36,874 nt of DNA, from contig JAJDUF010000003.1 in the NCBI GenBank assembly GCA_022826725.1, positions 1-36,874 of the forward strand, read 5' to 3'. The position numbers were made by a program, and so were the translations under genes. The notes beneath the pieces are model-generated. The model did no database searches. It was not told the DNA's origin and saw only the letters and a list, made by a program, of their open reading frames with translations. Below are positions 27,474 to 36,473 of this stretch, in pieces (position 1 is the first letter of the stretch; each line of letters opens with the position of its first letter). This DNA is from Chloroflexota bacterium. Lineage in GTDB: Bacteria > Chloroflexota > UBA11872 > UBA12225 > JAJDUF01.

Positions 27474-30400
27474 ATGGCTACGACGAATCAGGAGCGGGTC
27501 GGCAAAGCGCTGGAGGTCCTCCGGACCGGCCTGGCACCCTTTGCGTCGCGCGAGTTCATCAAGCGTTACAGCGGCCAGACGGCGGATCAATTGCGGTATA
27601 TCCTGGGCCGGCCGGTGCCGGATCGGCAGCGGCCCTTTCGCCAACTCGACGCGGCGGCGCTCCTGAAAGTGATGTGGGACGCCTGGAACCAGGTCTACCG
27701 CGACGTGCTGGGGCACGCCGAGCGCAGTCTGGTGAGCGAGCTGCGGGACATCCGCAACCGCTGGGCGCACCAGGAGGCGTTCTCCAGCGATGATACCTAC
27801 CGCGCGCTCGACTCGACCCATCGGCTGCTGACGGCGGTCTCGGCGGCGGAGGCCGGCGAGGTCGAGCGCATGAAGCTGGAACTGCTGCGGGTGCGCTTCG
27901 ACGAGCAGGCCCGCACGCAACGGCGCCGGGCGACCGGTGCCGTCGTCGCCAGCCAGGCGACGGGGTCTCTCGCACCCTGGCGGGAAGTGGTCCAGCCGCA
28001 CCCGGACGTGGCCAGCGGGCAGTATCAGCAGGCCGAATTCGCCGCGGACCTCTGGCAGGTGCAGCTGGGCGAAGGCGAGTCGGAATACCGGGACCCGGTG
28101 GAGTTCTTCCGCCGCACCTACCTGACGGACAGCCTCCAGCGGCTGCTGGGTGGCGCGGTGCAGCGGCTCGCCGGTGTCGGCGGCGACCCGGTGGTCCAAC
28201 TCCAGACGAACTTCGGCGGGGGCAAGACGCACGCGCTGCTGGCGCTCTATCACCTCTTCTCCGGCACGCCGGTCGGCAACCTGGCCGGGCTGGATGCGGT
28301 GCTGCCGGCCACCGGCGTTACCGCCCTGCCGGCGGTGAACCGGGTGGTGCTGGTCGGCAACCGGATTTCACCGGGCAACCCCACCACCAAGCCGGACGGG
28401 ACGCAAGTACGCACCCTGTGGGGCGAGTTGGCCTGGCAGCTCGGATTTGGGGCGGGCGGCGCCGCCGAAGCGCGCCGGGCCTACGCGCGGGTGCAGGCCG
28501 ATGACGAACGGGCCACCAATCCAGGCGACGCGCTGCGCGGCCTGATGAACGACTATGGCCCCGCACTGATCCTGATTGACGAGTGGGTGGCCTATGCGCG
28601 CCAACTTGACGACGAAGGTGATCTGCCCAGCGGCAGCTTCGAGACCCAGTTCACCTTCGCCCAGGCGCTGACGGAATCGGCCAAGCTGGCCCCCAACTGT
28701 CTGCTGGTCATCAGCCTGCCGGCCTCGGATACCACCGAGTCGCCGCGGGCCGAGGCCGACGACGAGGAGGTGGGCGGCCGGCGGGGGCGCGCGGCCCTGA
28801 GCCGGCTCCGCAATGTGATCGGCCGGGTCGAGTCATCCTGGCGGCCGGCCAGCGCCGAGGAGAGCTTCGAGATCGTGCGCCGGCGGCTGTTCCAGCCGCT
28901 CACCGATCCGACTCGCTTCACGACCCGTGACAATGTGGCCCGCGCCTTCTGCGACCAGTACCGCACGAACCGGCCGGAGTTCCCCCCGGAGTGCGCCGAA
29001 GCGGACTATGAGCAGCGCCTGCGGGCCGCCTACCCCATTCACCCGGAGGTCTTCGAACGCCTCTACACCGATTGGTCCACGCTGGTGAGCTTCCAGCGGA
29101 CCCGGGGCGTCCTGCGGCTGATGGCGGCGGTGATCCACAGCCTGTGGGAGCAGGGAGACCGCAACCCTCTGATCCTGCCCGCCAACGTGCCCGTGGACGA
29201 TGATCGCGTGCAGTTCGAGTTGACACACTACCTGCCGGAGAACTGGGTCCCGGTGATCGAGCGGGACATTGACGGCGCGAACTCCCTCCCCCGGCGGCTC
29301 GACGGCGAGGTGCCCAACCTGGGCCGCTATGGCGCCTGTCGCCGGGTGGCCCGCGCGATCTTCCTGGGGTCCGCACCCCTGCCAGCGGCGGCCAACCAGG
29401 GGCTGGAAGACCGGCGCATTAAGCTCGGGTGCGTCATGCCGGAGGAGCCGCCCGCCGTGTTCGGGGATGCGTTGCGGCGGTTGAGCGGGGTGGCCACCTA
29501 CCTGTACCAGGATGGCGCCCGCTACTGGTATTCCACCCAACCGACGGTGGCCAACGTGGCCGAGACCCGGGCCGAGCAGTACCGGCGCGAACCGGAGCGG
29601 GTGAACGGGGAGATCGAACGGCGGCTGCGGGCGGACGTGCGGAGCCGCGGTGATTTCAGCCGGGTGCATGTCTTCCCGTCATCGGCCCACGAGGTGCAGG
29701 ACGACTTAGCGGCAAGCCTGGTGGTGCTCAGCCCCGAGCACCCTCACGCACGGACCGGCACGTCCGACAGCCGCGCCCGCGTGGCCGCCGCGTCCATTCT
29801 GGAGTCGCGCGGAAGCACGCCGCGCCGGTTCCGGAACACGCTGGCCTTCCTGGCCGCCGACGAAGACCGGCGGCAGGACCTGGACGAGGGCGTGCGCCGC
29901 TATCTCGCGTGGCAATCCATCCTCGATGACCAGGAGAGTCTGGATCTGCCCCCGCACCAGGTGCGCCAGGCCAAGTCGCAGCGGGAGGCCGCCGACGGGG
30001 CGGTGGCGGCACGGATTGGCGAGACCTATATGTGGCTATTGGTGCCGGCGCAGGCCACGCCGCAAGCGGCAGTGACCTGGGAATCCATCCGCCTGACCGG
30101 ACAGGGGCCGCTCGCCGAACGGGCCGCCAGCCGGATGAAGAACGACGAGTTGCTGGTCACTGCCTTGGCCGGCACGCGCCTGCGGATGGAACTGGATCGG
30201 GTCCCCCTGTGGCGAGGCGAGCACGTGCCGGTACGACAACTGGTGGAGGACTTTGCGTGCTATCCCTACCTACCCAGGCTCACGGCACCGACGGTCGTGC
30301 TGGAAGCGATTCGCAGCGGCCTGTCACAGTTGGCGTGGGAGCAGGATTCCTTTGCCTACGCGGACAGCTACGACGAAGCGGCCGGACGCTACCGCGGCCT

Positions 30401-30845
30401 GCACACCGGACCACGACCACCGCTCACGGATAGCGACCCGGGCCTCCTCGTCCGTCCCGGTGTGGCCCGCACACAGTTGGACGCCGAGGCCGCCGCCACT
30501 GCCGGACCCGTTGAGAGGCCTCGGGGCGGCGACGTTTCCACGCCCGGAGGACGGAAAAGGGTGCGTGAGTTGCCGCCAGTGGAGGACCCGCCTCCTCCAG
30601 CACCACCGCCGGTCAGACGCTACCACGGGTCGGTACGCCTGGACCCGACGCGCGTGGGCCGGGATGCGAGCCAGATCGCGGACGAGGTGATTGCCCACCT
30701 CGCCGGGCTGGTGGGGGCGGACGTGCAACTGACCCTGGAGATCGAGGCGGATATCCCGGACGGCGCACCGGAGCACGTCGTGCGCGTAGTCACCGAGAAC
30801 AGCAGCAACCTGCGGTTCGAGGACAGCGGCTTCGAAAGCGAGTAG
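27474..30845 (+). CDS. HEPN (Swt1-type) / DUF499 ATPase, defence operon gene 3
   Basis: A 1123-residue protein. Residues ~1-125 are a Swt1-type HEPN domain with RNRWAH (Rx4H-like, about 95-100). A P-loop ATPase follows: NFGGGKTHALLALYHL at about 245-260 and the Walker B strand LILIDEWVAYAR at about 363-374, as in DUF499 proteins. The C-terminal ~110 residues start after a Pro-rich linker (PPVEDPPPPAPPPVRR), with YHGSVRLDPTRVGRDASQIA. DUF499 ATPases occur beside DUF1156 methyltransferases in predicted defence systems and may act as the switch or DNA-motor core. Starting ten bases after the methyltransferase, it closes the operon. HEPN domains are often RNases, so an abortive RNA-cutting arm is possible but unproven. 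Confidence 0.86.
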   Translation: MATTNQERVGKALEVLRTGLAPFASREFIKRYSGQTADQLRYILGRPVPDRQRPFRQLDAAALLKVMWDAWNQVYRDVLGHAERSLVSELRDIRNRWAHQEAFSSDDTYRALDSTHRLLTAVSAAEAGEVERMKLELLRVRFDEQARTQRRRATGAVVASQATGSLAPWREVVQPHPDVASGQYQQAEFAADLWQVQLGEGESEYRDPVEFFRRTYLTDSLQRLLGGAVQRLAGVGGDPVVQLQTNFGGGKTHALLALYHLFSGTPVGNLAGLDAVLPATGVTALPAVNRVVLVGNRISPGNPTTKPDGTQVRTLWGELAWQLGFGAGGAAEARRAYARVQADDERATNPGDALRGLMNDYGPALILIDEWVAYARQLDDEGDLPSGSFETQFTFAQALTESAKLAPNCLLVISLPASDTTESPRAEADDEEVGGRRGRAALSRLRNVIGRVESSWRPASAEESFEIVRRRLFQPLTDPTRFTTRDNVARAFCDQYRTNRPEFPPECAEADYEQRLRAAYPIHPEVFERLYTDWSTLVSFQRTRGVLRLMAAVIHSLWEQGDRNPLILPANVPVDDDRVQFELTHYLPENWVPVIERDIDGANSLPRRLDGEVPNLGRYGACRRVARAIFLGSAPLPAAANQGLEDRRIKLGCVMPEEPPAVFGDALRRLSGVATYLYQDGARYWYSTQPTVANVAETRAEQYRREPERVNGEIERRLRADVRSRGDFSRVHVFPSSAHEVQDDLAASLVVLSPEHPHARTGTSDSRARVAAASILESRGSTPRRFRNTLAFLAADEDRRQDLDEGVRRYLAWQSILDDQESLDLPPHQVRQAKSQREAADGAVAARIGETYMWLLVPAQATPQAAVTWESIRLTGQGPLAERAASRMKNDELLVTALAGTRLRMELDRVPLWRGEHVPVRQLVEDFACYPYLPRLTAPTVVLEAIRSGLSQLAWEQDSFAYADSYDEAAGRYRGLHTGPRPPLTDSDPGLLVRPGVARTQLDAEAAATAGPVERPRGGDVSTPGGRKRVRELPPVEDPPPPAPPPVRRYHGSVRLDPTRVGRDASQIADEVIAHLAGLVGADVQLTLEIEADIPDGAPEHVVRVVTENSSNLRFEDSGFESE

Positions 30846-31026
30846 CCCGGTCCGGCCAAGCCGACTTGTCCTGCCGGTGAGACTGTGAAGGCGTCCGAGG
30901 GGAGCGCCTGAGCGGCCGCCAAGGCGAAATGCAGTGTCGGTTACCGGTCGAGGCGGCGACACGACCCGGGGCGTGTGAACTGGAGGCGACTACCCCAAGC
31001 TATACCGTCAACTGGAACCGCAATAC

Positions 31027-31058
31027 GAAGGTTCTGGATTTTGTCCAGTTTGGTAGGG
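31027..31058 (+). repeat. Copy B of the 32-base hairpin repeat, abutting tRNA-Glu
   Basis: Matches 2711-2742 at 26 of 32 bases. It contains CTGGA-TTTTG-TCCAG (31034-31048) and runs into the CCA end and acceptor stem of tRNA-Glu. Possible readings are a tRNA-flanking attachment site, a trailer hairpin of the tRNA transcript, or chance. Confidence 0.4.
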
Positions 31059-31127
31059 CGTACGGGATTCGAACCCGTGATCTTCACCTTGAAAGGGTGA
31101 TGAGTTAGTCCACTACTCCAACGCCCC
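31054..31127 (-). tRNA. tRNA-Glu (anticodon TTC)
   Basis: A full cloverleaf on the minus strand. The acceptor GGGGCGT (31127-31121) pairs with ACGCCCT, with a G-T first pair. The anticodon stem TCACC/GGTGA encloses CTTTCAA, giving anticodon TTC. The T arm is ACGGG-TTCGAAT-CCCGT. Discriminator A is followed by an encoded CCA (31053-31051). It stands alone, antisense to the flanking protein genes. Confidence 0.96.
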
Positions 31128-31276
31128 GTCTTCCGACCCGACAACGGACTGCCCTACTAAGTGTACCACGCACACCGCCTGACAGCGGGGCGATTTGCTC
31201 GACCCACCCAATCCCGGCGTCCTCCGCCACCGGCGGGCGGAATCCACCAGGATCAGCTATCGGCGCCCTCGTCATG

Positions 31277-31297
31277 CTCCATCGTGGTACGATGGAG
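31277..31297. promoter_or_regulatory. Palindrome upstream of the small antitoxin-like ORF
   Basis: CTCCATCG-TGGTA-CGATGGAG is a perfect 8-bp inverted repeat with a 5-base centre, 25 bases before the ATG at 31323. Ribbon-helix-helix antitoxins often bind such repeats in their own promoters, and the next ORF begins like one. It could also be a simple RNA hairpin. Confidence 0.4.
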
Positions 31298-31322
31298 TGA
31301 CTTGGCGGACGGAGGTGCAGGC

Positions 31323-31457
31323 ATGGCCAGTATCACGGTCCACAACCTCGTTGAGAGACTGCCGGAGCAACTGCGTATCCCCGTATCTTTTCCCTGCCAA
31401 TCCGGCACTATTGCCGCCAAGATTAGCATTCTTCGGAGGAGAAGCAGTGTCGCATAG
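31323..31457 (+). pseudogene. Truncated FitA-like ribbon-helix-helix antitoxin ORF
   Basis: A 44-codon ORF starting MASITVHNLVERLPEQLRI, which resembles the opening strand and helix of FitA-type antitoxins (MASITVRNLDERLKERLR). After about 20 residues the similarity ends in PVSFPCQSGTIAAKIS. GGAGGTG precedes the ATG. It overlaps the start of the lipoprotein gene by 11 bases. No PIN toxin partner follows. It is most likely a broken antitoxin gene, whose translation could still influence the downstream start. Confidence 0.45.
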
Positions 31458-33888
31458 ACGTAGTTGGCTGCTTGGGGTGGCTACTCTTGCCTTCCTAGTC
31501 TTGACCTCTTGCACCGACGATACGACGCACGAACTGGCTGAGGTACAAGCGGTACTCAACAAGCTGCAACAGGATATGGCTGCCCTCCGCGAGGACGTGG
31601 CTGCCCTCACCCAGAGAGCACAGGGGACGGAGGAGTCCTCACGGGCTACATTGGGCCGAACACAGTCGTTGGCCGAGGAAGTAAGCGCAGTTGGGCGGGA
31701 CATCACTCAACTGGAACAGGACCTGACGGCCCTCGACGGGATCGTGAAAGCACAGCATGTCCAGAACCGGCAACAGCTCGGCGATACAACGCGCGACCTG
31801 GCAGCGCAACTGGACCGCTTGGAGACCAAGGTCGCCGACCTCGAACGCGCGGCGGATGCTCGACACCGGCTGACCATGGCGCGTCTCAGCGAGCTTGAGA
31901 CCGACGTGCGGCAACTCGGTGCTTCGCGCTTCACGTTGCAACTGCTCCACGCTGCGGATATGGATAGCACCGTGGGGGCGCTGGGCAACGTCGAGAATTT
32001 CTCGGCCATCCTGGACGGCTTCCGGAAGCAGTTTCCCCACAATACCGTGCTCCTCAGTGCGGGCGACAACCTCGTTCCCGGGCCACGTTACTTCGCGGCC
32101 GGTGACGCTGCGAACGATACGGTGCTCGGCGTGGCCGGGAACGGGCGCGGGGATATTGCCCTCCTCAACGCCATGGGCTTCCAGGCGTCTGCTTTGGGCA
32201 ACCACGAGCTGGACCGCGGCACCGGCGCGTTTGCTGCAACCATTGGCAGTGAAACGCGCGCCGGCAGAACCTATCCCGGGGCCATGTTTCCGTATCTATC
32301 GAGCAATTTGGAGTTCGCCGGCGACAACAACCTGCGCGACCTCGTGGTGCCGGATGGCCAAGAGGCAGCGCTCGTGGCCGGCAGCCTGGCGAAGAGCGCC
32401 GTCATTACCGTTGGCGGCCAGCGGATCGGCGTGGTGGGGGCAACGACGCCGAACTTGGGCACTATTACCGGCATCGGCGGCATCACCGTCCAGCCGGCGG
32501 TCGGGACCGACATTGACGGACTGGCCGCGATTATCCAGCACGCCGTGGATACACTCGTCAGTCAGGGCATCAACAAAGTCATCGTATTGGCACACATGCA
32601 GCAAATCGCCATCGAGCAGGCACTGGCTACCAAACTGGTGGACGTTGACATCATCATCGCCGGAGGGTCCAATACGCTGCTGGCCGATGCGAATGACCGC
32701 CTGCGCGACGGCGACGAGGCTGCCGACACGTATCCGCTCCGCTTCGAATCCGCCAAGGGCGAGCCGTTGCTGCTGGTCAACACTGACGGCGACTACAAGT
32801 ATCTGGGCCGCCTGGTGGTCGCCTTCGACGAGCAGGGGGTCGTGCTGCCGGAGACGATTGATCCGTTCGTCAGCGGGGTGTACGCGACGGACACGCAGGG
32901 GGCACAGGCGTTCGCCGGGCGGCCCATCCCGGCCGTGAGCCGCATCGTCGCGTCCTTGCGGGGCGTGCTGCAAGCCCGCGACGGCAACATCATCGGCAAG
33001 ACGAGTGTCTACCTGGCGGGTCGTCGCGGCGCTGTACGCACCCAGGAAACTAACCTGGGCAACCTGACCGCGGACGCCAACCTGTGGGTGGCCCGACAGG
33101 TTGACGCGGAGGTGGCGGTGTCCCTCAAGAACGGCGGCGGCATTCGGGGCGAGATCGGCAGCGTCGTCCAGCCACCCGGCACGACCGATCCTGCTGACGT
33201 GGTGTTCCTGCCGCCACCGGCCAACCCACTCATCGGCAAAGAAGCGGGCGACTTGTCGCAGTTCGACGTGGAAGGCACGCTGCGCTTCAACAACGGTCTC
33301 GCCATCGTTCCGCTGACTGCACGACAGCTTGCCGCGATCATAGAGCACGCGGTTGGCTTCGACGGTGTCGGACACGTGACGGACGGTCGGTTTCCACAGA
33401 TTGCAGGCATGCGCTTCAGCTTCGACCCCGCAGCGCCGCCCGGCCAGCGTGTCCGCTCGCTGGCCATCGTGGACGACAGTGGCAGCGTAACCGACCGTGT
33501 CATCGAGCGTGGCGTCGTAGTCGGCGACCCTGACCGCAGAATCAAGATGGTCACGCTGAACTTCCTGGCAAACGGCGGCGACGGGTACCCATTCCCCATC
33601 CCCAGTGCGGATCGCGTTGACCTCACCGGCGAGGACGGGCAACCCAACCCGCCGAACCCGGCTTTTCCGGACACCAACGGTAACGGCCGCATAGATGGGC
33701 CGGCACTGGTAACCCCCGGCCGCGCCAACTTCGCTGCCCCGGGCAGCGAACAGGACGCCTTGGCCGAGTACCTGGCGCATTTCTTCGGCACAGCCTCCTT
33801 CAACGAGGCCGAGACCGCGCCGCTGGATGATCTGCGCGTCCAGAACCTGGGTGTTTCCGGCAAAACGGACACGGTGTTCGGGCAATAG
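31447..33888 (+). CDS. Lipoprotein with coiled coil and 5'-nucleotidase (UshA-like) domains
   Basis: An 813-residue exported protein. The start is GTG at 31447, with AGGAGA just before it. The signal peptide MSHRRSWLLGVATLAFLVLT ends in a lipobox with Cys22. Residues ~28-155 form a long coiled coil (LAEVQAVLNKLQQDMAALRE and similar heptads), probably a stalk. A metallophosphatase domain starts at ~160 (LQLLHAADMD, LLSAGDNLVPG, ALGNHELDRG). A 5'-nucleotidase C-terminal domain with NLGNLTADANLW and SLKNGGGIRGEIG follows at ~535-560. The chain ends with a segment containing TNGNGRIDG, a Ca-binding-like loop. It should hydrolyse extracellular nucleotides or other phosphoesters for phosphate or nucleoside salvage. 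The coiled-coil stalk is unusual. It looks like a core gene rather than part of the defence set. Confidence 0.88.
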   Translation: MSHRRSWLLGVATLAFLVLTSCTDDTTHELAEVQAVLNKLQQDMAALREDVAALTQRAQGTEESSRATLGRTQSLAEEVSAVGRDITQLEQDLTALDGIVKAQHVQNRQQLGDTTRDLAAQLDRLETKVADLERAADARHRLTMARLSELETDVRQLGASRFTLQLLHAADMDSTVGALGNVENFSAILDGFRKQFPHNTVLLSAGDNLVPGPRYFAAGDAANDTVLGVAGNGRGDIALLNAMGFQASALGNHELDRGTGAFAATIGSETRAGRTYPGAMFPYLSSNLEFAGDNNLRDLVVPDGQEAALVAGSLAKSAVITVGGQRIGVVGATTPNLGTITGIGGITVQPAVGTDIDGLAAIIQHAVDTLVSQGINKVIVLAHMQQIAIEQALATKLVDVDIIIAGGSNTLLADANDRLRDGDEAADTYPLRFESAKGEPLLLVNTDGDYKYLGRLVVAFDEQGVVLPETIDPFVSGVYATDTQGAQAFAGRPIPAVSRIVASLRGVLQARDGNIIGKTSVYLAGRRGAVRTQETNLGNLTADANLWVARQVDAEVAVSLKNGGGIRGEIGSVVQPPGTTDPADVVFLPPPANPLIGKEAGDLSQFDVEGTLRFNNGLAIVPLTARQLAAIIEHAVGFDGVGHVTDGRFPQIAGMRFSFDPAAPPGQRVRSLAIVDDSGSVTDRVIERGVVVGDPDRRIKMVTLNFLANGGDGYPFPIPSADRVDLTGEDGQPNPPNPAFPDTNGNGRIDGPALVTPGRANFAAPGSEQDALAEYLAHFFGTASFNEAETAPLDDLRVQNLGVSGKTDTVFGQ

Positions 33889-33967
33889 CAGCGTTCGGAA
33901 AGGCGATCCGGGGTGAGCGCACCGGACGGGGAGGCAGGGTGTAGGCGTGGCACGAGGAATCCATGGG

Positions 33968-34012
33968 TGTGAACGCATGTCGGCCATTGGCACTAGAGTT
34001 GTGAACGCATGT
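33968..34012 (+). repeat. Two 13-base direct repeats, 32 bases apart
   Basis: TGTGAACGCATGT occurs at 33968-33980 and again at 34000-34012. The start-to-start distance of 32 bases is about three helical turns. They lie in the 235-base spacer between the nucleotidase stop and the convergent gene. They may be a protein-binding pair or the end of a lost insertion element; nothing else here identifies them. Confidence 0.5.
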
Positions 34013-34123
34013 GCCCGAAGAATGAAGATTGTGAGGTTCTTCTTCTAAAGCTCCGTTCTACAAATGTAATCGAGCAATCGGATGTCCAAGTACACTCGAC
34101 GGCCAGTCTGGTTTATGACTGTG

Positions 34124-35935
34124 TCAGAGCACCTTCTTTGGCCAGCCGTATCTCTCAAAAGTTTCGATTTGGCTGCCAATAGGGAAGAACGTGGTGCCCC
34201 ACTCCAATCCTCCGTAGCCTAGTTGTTCTTCTTTGGGAGAGTAGAGGCTGTAGGCATAGGCTCCACTGGGAGCGATCACGATTCTTGCTCGAACGTTCAA
34301 TACTTCGTTTTCTTTTAGACGAATAACAACGAACCTTTCTCTCTCAATGGATACCGTATCCACAATATCCCCGAGCCTTCCATAGATGTTTCGGATGCAT
34401 AGCATGGCATACCAACCTGCGCTGGCTATATCCTGTCTAAACTGCTCCTCAATATCCTTCATCTTCATATCTAAGACATCAATCGCTCTGTAGGTCTTTA
34501 TTATTTCGTCGGGTGAATTGACGTCTTCCTGCCAGACTTTCCCCACTGGGACCACGGGGTAGGTAGGGTCACTAAGCATTTCTTCTAACGACTTGTAGAC
34601 ACGACCTGTTACAGTCCTTATTGGGATGGCAGGCTCGTCGTCTTCTGAATGCCGTTCGTCCAGTTCGAATTCATCCAGAGCGAGTTCCTTCGCAACCTCC
34701 TCGTCACTCTGTTCTTTGCCTGGATCTCCTATAGAGTCCAAAGGATCAGGAATTGGGAGTGGCTCTTCCGTCTCATGGTCGCCTTGGCGGTTGTGCGTCG
34801 GCTCGTGGGATTCGTCTCCTTCGAATTCTTGGCTCCAGGTGACTGATTGTTCCCTGACCGATTCGCGGAGGCCCCCGTCTGAAGATAGCACCTCGCCATC
34901 CGGCCCTCTCGCTTCAAATCTCCACTCTTCCCGTTTCGCCGACCTCTTCCTTGCAGTCGTTTGCTTGGCAATAGGCTTAGGTCCTTCAGTATTGCCGAGC
35001 AGTGACTCAGTGTCCAGATCCTCTCTATAGGTTAATGGAACGCGGGCGTGGCGAACTAGCCCGTGGTCGGTTTGCTTTAGGGCGTCTCTCATCATCCCAG
35101 AGACTTGGAGAATGACCGTTTCCTGTTCAGCACCTTCGTTCAGGATGGCGAAACGATATTCCTGTTGCCCCGCATACTCTCTGTCCTTCACAAAAATCTG
35201 AGCAGCGAGCCGCTGTTCATTGTTCGTAATGCCTTCCAGCAAATCGTATACGCTATCAGTGTAGACCACTGGGCCGTGCAAGACCCACTGCCCCTTGTGT
35301 TTAGTCTCCTCAGTTTCAACACCTCCCGTCGAGTTGGTCATTGAGCCTTCACTCAATCGAGGCCCCAGTTGGTCCGCGACCATGTTCGCCAATGCTTGGG
35401 CGAACTTTGCCGGTTGGCCGATTACAGACACGTGATCGTAATCTTTAGGCAGCGTTCCACTCCAGGCTTCCCAATCATCTGCTGCCGGTTGGATTGATGT
35501 GCAGAAAACCCACCATTCCTTGGCATAGGTGAAGCTCTTGCTCGCTGTGTCCGTGTTGGTTTTGGTGTTGGACTCGCTGTATGTGAGTCGCGTACTTGTG
35601 TCAAGCAGCTCAAGAGCCTCGTTTAGTTGGGAAACTGCACGTTGCCTCGTCGACTCGTTTGCCGTCTCCTGAGTAGTTACGACTGATTCCTCTCTTGCCA
35701 ATCCCTCCTGTACATCCAATATCAACCCCTCTCCATATTCCCGGAATCTGGAAGGATTGGATATCATGATCGTTTCACAGTCCTCGAGTGCGTACTTTCG
35801 CTCGCACCCCCTTATGAGGCCGGTGATTGGGGTTCTGTTCTCTGGTGGGCGGAGATCGATGTAGCTCGTCATAATGATGTGTTCCGCATCATTCAAGACT
35901 CCTCCTTCGTTGACCCAGACCATGTCGTTTTCCAT
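34124..35935 (-). CDS. Large uncharacterised protein with acidic linker
   Basis: A 603-residue protein I do not recognise. Residues ~1-300 form one domain (opening MENDMVWVNEGGVLNDAEHI, later DDWEAWSGTLPKDYDHVSVI). A basic/acidic low-order linker at ~335-450 contains ARKRSAKREEWRF and a run rich in Asp/Glu. A C-terminal domain carries DVLDMKMKDIEEQFRQDIAS and ends in IETFERYGWPKKVL. No signal peptide, membrane segment or catalytic motif is clear. The start could be 36058, but bases 35992-36058 belong, in another frame, to a PIN-gene remnant, so the ATG at 35935 with GGAG upstream is preferred. The gene is clearly AT-richer than most of the window, which suggests transfer. It lies in the position where a 23S rRNA gene would be expected. 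Confidence 0.65.
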   Translation of the reverse strand: MENDMVWVNEGGVLNDAEHIIMTSYIDLRPPENRTPITGLIRGCERKYALEDCETIMISNPSRFREYGEGLILDVQEGLAREESVVTTQETANESTRQRAVSQLNEALELLDTSTRLTYSESNTKTNTDTASKSFTYAKEWWVFCTSIQPAADDWEAWSGTLPKDYDHVSVIGQPAKFAQALANMVADQLGPRLSEGSMTNSTGGVETEETKHKGQWVLHGPVVYTDSVYDLLEGITNNEQRLAAQIFVKDREYAGQQEYRFAILNEGAEQETVILQVSGMMRDALKQTDHGLVRHARVPLTYREDLDTESLLGNTEGPKPIAKQTTARKRSAKREEWRFEARGPDGEVLSSDGGLRESVREQSVTWSQEFEGDESHEPTHNRQGDHETEEPLPIPDPLDSIGDPGKEQSDEEVAKELALDEFELDERHSEDDEPAIPIRTVTGRVYKSLEEMLSDPTYPVVPVGKVWQEDVNSPDEIIKTYRAIDVLDMKMKDIEEQFRQDIASAGWYAMLCIRNIYGRLGDIVDTVSIERERFVVIRLKENEVLNVRARIVIAPSGAYAYSLYSPKEEQLGYGGLEWGTTFFPIGSQIETFERYGWPKKVL

Positions 35936-35991
35936 TCTTTCCAACTCTCCTGGTCTCTGAGTAGACTGACCAGCCGGACCAACTGCTGTAG

Positions 35992-36235
35992 CTAGACTGC
36001 TATAGGCTGTTCCCACCGACGGAAGCGAGCAGCTATCTCGGGTTTGGGAACGGGACATCTCGGAGCGTCCCTCATCGCTTCAAGCACCGCCACGACCTAG
36101 GGCACCGATAGAATGCCGACATCCAGCAACTTGTCGACAACCCACAGCGCATCCCGATGTACGATTCCTTTGGATTGGGCGACGCTACGTATGGTTCTGT
36201 CTTCCGTCAGTAGGTGGAGGGTCAAGTAATCGTCA
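35992..36235 (-). pseudogene. Decayed second copy of the CBASS-side PIN gene
   Basis: On the minus strand the frame reads HLLTEDRTIRSVAQSKGI, HRDALWVVDKLLDVGILS, a stop (36097-36099), then VVAVLEAMRDAPRCPVPKPE. This lines up residue by residue with residues ~97-166 of the PIN protein at 20019-20519 (HLLTEDRTMRSVAESKGI, DALWIIDRMLDAHILS, VAAVLEAMRDDPRCPVPKPE). The nucleotide match is also high. The N-terminal ~83 residues are missing and a TAG interrupts the frame. It lies between the tRNA-Ala gene and the unknown large gene. Confidence 0.88.
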
Positions 36236-36314
36236 AAGGCTGAACGGATGGTGTCTTAGCGATGGAATTCGGTACCATCTACCGTCCACTATCCTGTGGG
36301 GAAGTCAAATCCGG

Positions 36315-36387
36315 TGGAGATGAGGGGACTCGAACCCCTGCCCTCCTGCTTGCAAAGCAGGCGCTCTCCCAACTGAGCTACATCCCC
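36315..36387 (-). tRNA. tRNA-Ala (anticodon TGC)
   Basis: A full cloverleaf on the minus strand. The acceptor GGGGATG pairs with CATCTCC (one G-T pair), the D arm is AGCTCAGTTGGGAGAGC, the anticodon loop is TTTGCAA with TGC, and the T arm is AGGGG-TTCGAGT-CCCCT. CCA is not encoded (ACCGG follows). It is second after 16S in the ribosomal transcript, the usual spacer position. Confidence 0.97.
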
Positions 36388-36473
36388 GGAAGACAGGACA
36401 GCGATCAGCAATCAGCCGGAAGCGGGGCGAGCACTACACTCGTCCCAAGCTGACCACCGATCGCTCGTCGTGG

